Shown here piece after piece: positions 57,303 through 64,000 of a stretch of DNA of 64,000 nt. Below the pieces are notes generated by a model. The model did no database searches. It was not told the DNA's origin and was given only the letters and a program-made list of their open reading frames with translations. Made by a program: the position numbers and the translations under genes. Numbering within the stretch: position 1 is the stretch's first letter; the number at the start of each line of letters is the position of its first letter. This stretch comes from Rhabditoides inermis. Taxonomy: Eukaryota; Nematoda; Chromadorea; Rhabditida; Rhabditidae. The stretch lies in the NCBI GenBank assembly GCA_963966185.1, contig CAWZYM010000392.1, positions 227,501-291,500 on the forward strand. Direction: 5' to 3'.

Positions 57303-59479
57303 TCTGAAACAGGTAGAGTTAGACGGGCATAGGGAGCAGTGCGGAGAAGCGATGGAGCAATGGAGAAGGAGAAATGGAGCAGGAGCAGTGAAAAACCGCG
57401 TGTCGCACGAGTCGGTATGCACAATGCGGGGGTTATCAGGAGAAGAAGGGGAACAGTTATCAGTTGGGCCGAAAACGGAATCGACGGAATGAGAGACGTT
57501 TCCATGAAACACATCGAAGAGATAAGTGAAACGGAATCGGCAAGGGTCGACTGTCTTATAGGGGAGACCAATGTTACAGCAGATCAGACGCGAACAGAGG
57601 GTGGGTTGATTCATTAATTGGTGAATGGAAAAGGAAGAAACGAAGAGGCGAATGGGGAGAGTGAATGTGCTGTGTATTGGGTGCTCGGTGCACCGGGGGA
57701 GGGAACGCCCCTTCTTCGGAGAGATATGGCGTGGCGAGGAGAGCAGAGAGTGAGAGGAGAGGAGAGTCCGAGCCACTGGGAAGAAACCAGAACGAGAGAG
57801 CGAGATCGAACACCCATGCCCTGACCTCTCGCTATGGGCACAGCGTGATGTATCGAGATACCAACAACGGAGGTCACCCTAGATGGTGGTATAATCCAAA
57901 AAGTACAAACGACTAAACTGCTGCATGACACTCTCCAAACAATCTAACACGTTTAGAGAGCGAGCATGCGATCACAGATGTTTGTACCCATTGGTATTGG
58001 AACGCTTTGATAGGGTATTATCAAATAGAACTTTGATCATCAATAGTAAGTAAACATGTGAATAATAGGTGTTCCCGAGGAGTTGGCAGGTTTTCTATTT
58101 ATACTTGATGAGTCGTCGGGGCGGAAAGGCCAACTACGCACTGTGTCTATTACATATAATAATGTGAGAATCACGCAAGAGAAACGAAGGAATGGGAGAT
58201 ACCAAGTCGAAGTCAACAAAAGGGCACCAACACCAAAAAATCAGAAGCCACACGATACACAGTGACAAATCCGGAAACAGGATATAAATATAGAGGGATT
58301 CGCGGATTTCTTACCGAACATGTTCCACTGAATATGAGAGCGCGTCAGCAATTCAGAGACCAGCTACTTCCGGTCGGCGGGGAGTCATCGTTTCATTGAC
58401 AAGGGTGATATCACTCTCATCTCATGGCTGAAGAGTGGGCAAAGGACGGACGACGCGCATCTATACACACAGACATGTAATGGAACCAAAGATCCGCACT
58501 GCGACTACTCTCTCCTTCTCCTCTCCACTCTTTCCCAGCAGATGGAAATAGCCGAAACATTAAACTCTCCGCCGCAGCTTTTGGTTGCAGTGACCGCTGT
58601 GCTCTCTGCGCATCGCCCACTCTCTCCCGGAGAGACTTGTCTCACTGCCTGTCCTCTCCCGTCGTCTACTGATGATGAGTGCACTTCGCACCCTGCTGCT
58701 CCAACTATCGCCCGCTCTCTCGCCCATTCTCCAAAAACCGAAGCGCGTTTTTGAATGCCCGCGAATCGCGCGATCACGTAAAAAAGTCTCATATTGCATG
58801 GGAATGATGAATCAACATCAGCAAATGTCGATCGGGTTTGTATGTGGAGGCAGTATTGGAATAGATGGGAAAAAATAATATTGACAAGTTAAAGCCGCTG
58901 AGTATCCATGTATGGATGTGTGTGTGGGCTCTCGCAACTAGTGAGAGAGAACAATGGGTGTGTGGTTTGTGCGCGACTGCCCTGCTCGCACACTCGAGTC
59001 GGGAGAGAGAGAGAAAGTGAAAGTGAGGGAGAGCGAGAGCGAGAGAGAGAGAGATGGAGGACGGAAGGAGGCAGACCGGCTCTGCGTGAGCTCGTCCCAC
59101 GCCACATCTCCTCTCCCCATATTGCCATCATTATTAAGCACCGTGCCCCTTTCTGCGCTCCTCCTCTCTCCTTGCATGCATATGCAACCCGATCGCGCCC
59201 CTTCGATCACTCACTCCATTGTCTCATCTCTTTCATGCCCTTTCCTTCCACTTCCGAGTGGATTATCCCTCGTGTGTGTGTGCTTGGATTTGAAAGAGCC
59301 GCGATAAGACAGAGTCAAGTGAGTCAAAAGACAAACACAGTGGCTGCAGCCGCCTTGCCAATGCCAATGCTCACATCCCGGCGCATCCGCACACGATCAC
59401 ATCATAAGCATAATGTATAGCCACGTCCTCCTTTCCCTACGCCTCTCTCTCTCTGTATAGCCACGTCCTCCTTTCCCTA

Positions 59480-59534
<55 letters not shown>

Positions 59535-59601
59535 GGCGCGTCCCGGTGGAATTTGATTGTCGCTTCACGTGGAATCACGGCATTCTCTCTCCATTGCCAG
59601 A
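57303..59601. other. 2.3-kb divergent intergenic region; no gene supported
   Basis: Between the ODC leader (minus) and the sulfotransferase-like gene (plus). It contains GA-rich tracts (about 59000-59055), a 41-bp direct duplication at 59414-59454/59455-59495 and a long (CT)n tract. Open frames on both strands show no recognisable protein or exon pattern. Promoters of both genes should be here. Confidence 0.5.
59414..59528. repeat. 41-bp direct duplication running into (CT)n
   Basis: The unit GTATAGCCACGTCCTCC... plus a short CT run is repeated once at 59414 and 59455. The second copy ends in about 22 CT units (59482-59528). The tract lies about 75 bp before the ATG at 59602 and may be in the leader. 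Confidence 0.9.
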
Positions 59602-60858
59602 ATGTCGTCTACTGAATGGTGGCCGGCTAGGCTGCTGCTCTACATACTATTCCGGCTGGTGAGGACACTCGTAAAGGTAGGTTTCATTCATGTGATATTC
59701 CTAATTGATCCATGTCGTCCATATTCCTACTCTTTCCTAGGCCGAGTCTCGTGTGGTTGTGTTCGTCCGCCGCCTCATCTGGGCGGAGAGCGGAGTCGTC
59801 GAGTACTCACACATCCTAGCACGGTAAACATGCACAACAACTATGCATCTAGGCGAATAGAAAATCACACCACCACACCACCACACCACCATACCACTCA
59901 CGCAACCCACACCTCCACTGTTATACACCACCACACCACCCACACCACATAGGAAATCCCACCACCACACCATCACACCAGCACACCATCACACCACCAT
60001 ACCACTCACGCAACCCACACCTCCACTCCTATACACCACCACACCACCACCCACACCACATAGGAAATCACACCACACACCATCACGTGGTGGTGTGGTG
60101 GTTTGGTGGTGTGGTGGTGTGATGGTGTGATGGTGTGATGGTGTGATGGTGTGAACTCCATATTGCCTATTGTCTATTTGCAGTATGCGTCTGTCTGTAT
60201 GGGAGTGCGCGCGGGATGCCGACTTTCTCACATTCCACGACTCTTTCGGACAGGCAGAGGAGCTGCAGTCGCCTGACTGGGTAAGTACACGTTTATCTTT
60301 GAAAAAAATTCCTGGATATTCTACTGTAGTGTATCTACGCGCTCTCCTCCACGCATGTCTTCCTCGTGCACCTTCCCTCTGTCCCGCCGTCTATCGAAGC
60401 CGCACCTCGAATGACGGACAGCCTCCATGCAACCGCAGACCGAGTCGCTCGGATCTCATGGCAGCACTTTCAAGACGTCGCCCAACGCATCGGACCCTTC
60501 AAGAGTCAGTGTCTTCTGTCGCCTTCACACCTTTCCAATCATTGCAGGTCGTGTTGTGATGCTGCACTCCGTCCCTGCCTCTGGAGGAACGTGTTCGGGA
60601 GAGCTGCTGCAGGTGAATCACTCTCATTTTCAAGAGGTGCATTCTGGTTTGTGTGCAGGCGTGTGACCCGTCGTGTGAGGGTGTGCTGGTGTGGGGCGAG
60701 CCGCCGTTCCTCTCCTCTCTCGCACTACTCGAACCCATCACATCCATAGAGGCCATGCACCGATTCGTACACGCCACACTCAAGTTCGCACTCCAACACC
60801 AGAACAAGTTCCAGACGGTTGTACTGAAAACGAGGTGGGTCCATCCTGTCATCTCCCT

Positions 60859-60930
<72 letters not shown>

Positions 60931-61656
60931 ATCATTCTCCATAGGTCGTGCTGCATTCGTCTGGTTCCGTATGTGCACGCGGGGACTCCGTCTGTGCAGC
61001 ACGTGTTCGTCTCCAGCAGACAGCCACTCGAGACGGTCGCGAGGCTGGCGCGACGCGCATCACCACAACACGCGCCCGCATTCCAATTGGTACGTCTCCC
61101 CGCTGGCCCTCTCCATCACTCAACCCCCTTCTAGATGATGCACACCCTCTCCTTCTCGCCGGCCTTCTGTGACTGGCTGACGACGTGGAGAATGTGCGAG
61201 CCCCACCTAATCTACAGGTACTCCATTCCTTCTCCCATTTCCTCTCACTCTCCTAGGGTCGGCCCGAAGGAGGCGTTCGAAGTGGCTCTTGCATTCATGA
61301 TGGGAGCCACCATCCAATACCAGAAGACACTCTCATTCTACGCACTAGAGACCATCTACTTTGAGGATCTGGTAAGGGAGGAGTGAAGGGAGTATAGATG
61401 GACGTCCACTTCAGATTTCTGACACGTCGAGTGTTGTGCGACCGTTGCTGGGAGTGTGTGGAATAGACGAGCTGTGCTTGCCAGAGTGCATCGAGTGGAA
61501 GAGACGCATCGAACCCCTGCTAAAGTAAACCTCCTATCTCATATCATCTTTCATATCTCCTTCAGAGAGTCGTGGGGAGGCGAGGAGTTGACGGAGGAGC
61601 AGCAGGACAGGGTCAAGCAGCTCGTCGATCTAATTCAGGCAGACTGGGCCCACTAG
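59602..61656 (+). CDS. Membrane-anchored protein with sulfotransferase-like P-loop motifs
   Basis: It starts at the ATG at 59602, one base after a TTGCCAG acceptor (MSSTEWWPARLLLYILFRLV), giving an N-terminal transmembrane or signal-anchor segment. The luminal or cytosolic part is about 400 residues over nine or ten exons. RVVMLHSVPASGGTCSGELL, followed by GVLVWGEPPF, resembles the 5'-phosphate-binding loop and following helix of sulfotransferase-fold proteins. HVFVSSRQPLETVARLAR, after VVLKTR, resembles their 3'-phosphate-binding segment (F-x-x-R-x-P). C-terminal part: CDWLTTWRMCEPHLIYR, AFEVALAFMMGATIQYQKTL, and DRVKQLVDLIQADWAH at the TAG at 61656. The motif reading is inference; a catalytic role is not shown, and this may be an uncharacterised nematode family. 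A poly(A) signal AATAAA is at 61765. Confidence 0.55.
59868..60155. repeat. CCACACCAC minisatellite with inverted GGTGTGGTG partner
   Basis: CAC-rich tandem repeats include a period of about 107 bp (compare 59894 and 60001: ACCACTCACGCAACCCACAC). At about 60084 the composition flips to GTGGTGGTGTGG and (TGATGGTG)n, the reverse complement of the first part. It lies in the intron between the second and third coding exons of the sulfotransferase-like gene. Confidence 0.92.
60861..60919. repeat. (CT)n microsatellite in sulfotransferase-like gene intron
   Basis: About 29 CT units in the intron before the exon encoding SCCIRLVPYVHAG; pyrimidine on the sense strand. Confidence 0.95.
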
Positions 61657-61931
61657 CCCCCCCAGCCCATTTTACTATCACTTATAGAACATCCATGTAC
61701 TTATCTACAATACTGGTATCTGCACAGATTTATCAGAGATAAATATATACGAACAATTTGGAGGAATAAATTAGAGGGAGATGCTCACTGGATCAGACCG
61801 TCAATTCAAAATACACACATGTATACACGGGGGAGGAGAGGAGAGAAGACTACACACGCACACTCAATCACAATGTACAGGAACCAGCTGTACTCTACAG
61901 GTATCATGTAAGGACTCACTGAACAACTGAC

Positions 61932-63269
61932 TCAGTCCTTCTTGAGATAGAGGAGGTCGTAGTGTCCGGGAGTGTACAGGAGATGGGCGTGGATGCGTCC
62001 AGTCGAATCCGGAGGGAAGTCGTAGTGCACTCCTCCATTCGGAGCCGCAGACTGATCAAGGTACTCCACTCGTAGACGCACTCCTATAACAGTTATCTCT
62101 CGCCCGCCCCTTCGAACACGCCCACTCACCGATCGCTCCGACGAGGGCTGTGACTGCGAGGTGGTCAGCGTCCTTCCACATGGGCTCGATTTCAGTCTGA
62201 GATAAACAAGTTCGGAGGAAAAAAAATACAAAATCATACCTGGCAGAATTCCTCGAGAGAACGGTCTCCGTCGATGAACGGAGCAAAGTCGGCAGAGTTC
62301 TCCTTCAGGTAACCGGAAGCAACCAGGCTAAATATAAACATTAGCATAAAAACATAGTAATGAAAAAGAGTACGTACCGCAGGAATATGACGAGGTAGTT
62401 GGACTGGGCGTCGTCGTTAAGCAGCTCGAACGCCTTCTCCTCGCCCATTTTACCCTTCACTACTTCGTCCAGGAACTCGTAGAACTACAAACAACTAGAA
62501 TCTATAAAAACCGACAAATAGAAACAAATGTGTGTTACTGACCACTTCGCAGAAGTCGGTGGTGGTGAACTCGGCGAATCCGAGTTTGATGAGTCGGTCC
62601 TGCCATCCTCGGCACACCTCGTTGAACCTGCAGGTGATATGTGCATGAGAGCAGAGGGGGGGGGGCTCACCGCCTGCACTCATCGGGGTCGTGGAGCATG
62701 TTCTCCACCTGCGCCACCAGCACCGCCCGGTAGAAGCAGTTGCCGTCACGGCGCACCTCACGCATGTGAGAGTAGCGTTGCGACAGCTCCTACAACACAT
62801 GCAATGCATATGCACATAATGACAAAGAGTGAAATGAACATACGGTGGCTTTGATGAAGAACTCGACCGAGTTGTCGGGGTCGTAGCGGGCGACGAGCGT
62901 GTCGATGCCGCGTCGCTCCGACACCAGCGCCTGCTGCTTCGTCTACAATGTCATTGTCAACAGCTGTATTATGAAATACTAGATAAACATAAATACCACA
63001 ATAATCCGACCTCCTGCTCAATCTCGCGAAGCTGGTTGTCGATCAGTGCGTTCTCCTCCTCCGAATTCCGCACAGGGTCCGACGAGGGCACCTCCGAACC
63101 ACCCTACATAAACATGCATAAGAAAACTACTATTTGCAAGAATAACATAAACAAAAATATTTATAGAAGATATTTATAGAAGATTCGACACAGACCAGCC
63201 ACCCACCTCGACGGGAGCGGCAGGAGCAACTCCGCCCTCTGAAGCCTCAACAGCGGTTATCTCCGTCAT
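61932..63269 (-). CDS. otub-1: Otubain-type deubiquitinase (OTUB1-like)
   Basis: Cysteine protease of the OTU family that trims ubiquitin chains, orthologous to OTUB1. It starts at the ATG at 63269 (MTEITAVEASEGGVAPAAPV). The N-terminal part has NALIDNQLREIEQEVGL and TKQQALVSERRGIDTL. The catalytic centre is YSHMREVRRDGNCFYRAV (Asp/Cys in DGNC, about 62.77-62.71 kb). The ubiquitin-binding region follows (NEVCRGWQDRLIKLGFAEFT, ELLNDDAQSNYLVIFLR, DADHLAVTALVGAIG). The C-terminal exon holds GRIHAHLLYTPGHYDLLYL with the catalytic histidine in GHYD, ending at the TGA at 61932. The length is about 275 residues, normal for otubains. It is convergent with the sulfotransferase-like gene; the 3' ends are 275 bp apart. 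Confidence 0.93.
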
Positions 63270-64000
63270 GCCTGAACAATGAAAATGAACAATACTTGAA
63301 AAAAATGACATGGAACTCTAAAATCAGAAATTTTTTTACCAGAAAACAACAAAAAATGTAAACACATTATTTATATGTAACTATTCCAAATGCCAAATAT
63401 AAGCGAAAATGTGTGCACATGGCGTGGTAAAGTGTGCACAAGGTGATCAGCTGATGCTGATTTTTATTCGAATTCGTCACACCCAGTTGCTCCCGGTTCG
63501 TAAGCCTAATTATATTTGCGCGGGAAAACGGGCCATTTTGAACGGGTCACGCGCCCGATTCGCATGAGTATGCCGATTTCAATCGAGTTGTTTTCCATAT
63601 AGCGGCGAACGAAATATTGATCTTAATATACGAAATTGTAGCTAAGAATTTGCTCCATAATCGTTATGCACAACTTTATTTTTAAGCTCATGTCTGCTGA
63701 ACGGCAAGCTTACTACGCCACGAATTTGAGATTATCGAGCAAAATCTGGGGCCGACAGTGTAAATATTTTCCGTATTACAGTTCTAATCGTGATTTGGTC
63801 CTATATGTTTTATAGACTGGATTATTGCGAATCCAAAGAGCCCTTGAAATCGAATTTAGATGCAGTGGAAGTTGAAAAACAACTCAATTGAATGTCAAAA
63901 CGCAGCACTCGCATGGTGAAAATTCACGGTTAGTGTTACCTGCCCGCGATCAGTTGCCGGCCGGCTATTCATTAGATCCTCGATTTGTCGTTCATTGATT
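63270..64000. promoter_or_regulatory. Upstream region of otubain; no gene seen
   Basis: AT-rich DNA upstream of the minus-strand otubain ATG to the window end. No open frame or repeat can be supported. It should contain the otubain promoter. Confidence 0.45.

Noticed and set aside
1..64000. Protein-coding DNA transposons or complete retroelements
   Set aside because: No transposase, reverse transcriptase or integrase motif was found in any frame; only a solo LTR and non-coding foldback elements can be supported.

Overview
The window looks like nuclear DNA of a nematode. The evidence is genes cut into many short exons by GT-AG introns of about 40-60 bp, splice-acceptor-like sites (TTTCAG, TTAG, GTAG) directly in front of many start codons as expected for spliced-leader trans-splicing, nematode-type chemoreceptor genes, and orthologues of worm genes such as max-1. 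Acceptors are less uniform than the TTTTCAG of Caenorhabditis, and long CT/GA microsatellites are abundant. A rhabditid or diplogastrid worm is plausible, but the species is not determined.

Layout. 0.5-5.9 kb (minus): three tandem paralogous 7TM chemoreceptor genes. 7.9-16.4 kb (plus): a max-1/PLEKHH gene (coiled coil, PH, MyTH4, FERM) with an 8-bp-unit minisatellite of about 840 bp in its second coding intron. 17.1-18.5 kb (minus): a TMEM41A-like VTT-domain protein. 21.6-23.1 kb (minus): an Sre-type chemoreceptor, divergent from a small secreted PLAT-domain protein (23.5-24.9 kb, plus). 25.3-45.9 kb (minus): four tandem paralogous multi-C2H2 zinc-finger genes, called ZF1-ZF4 here. 46.5-48.9 kb (minus): PLEKHD1 orthologue. 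49.4-50.0 kb (plus): small secreted lysine-rich protein. 50.0-52.1 kb (minus): amino acid transporter. 52.7-54.8 kb (plus): TTBK-like casein-kinase-1 family kinase. 54.9-57.3 kb (minus): ornithine decarboxylase with its leader. 59.6-61.7 kb (plus): membrane-anchored protein with sulfotransferase-like P-loop motifs. 61.9-63.3 kb (minus): otubain deubiquitinase.

The most interesting part is the 20-kb zinc-finger array. Its four genes share an N-terminal domain of about 55 residues that I do not recognise, ending in a CGC motif and split by an intron at the same place in every copy. After it come 24 copies in total (8, 7, 4 and 5) of a composite module: one C2H2 finger, a second finger, then a helical segment around D-L-R-T and a C-F-P motif. 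The genes are head-to-tail with gaps of 291-683 bp, each with an acceptor just before or close to its ATG. The array looks like a locally expanded family and possibly an operon. Its introns have collected a solo LTR with a 5-bp target duplication and two foldback elements.

Gene models below are exon chains inferred by eye. Outer limits are usually a start and a stop codon that can be seen; some internal splice sites are uncertain.
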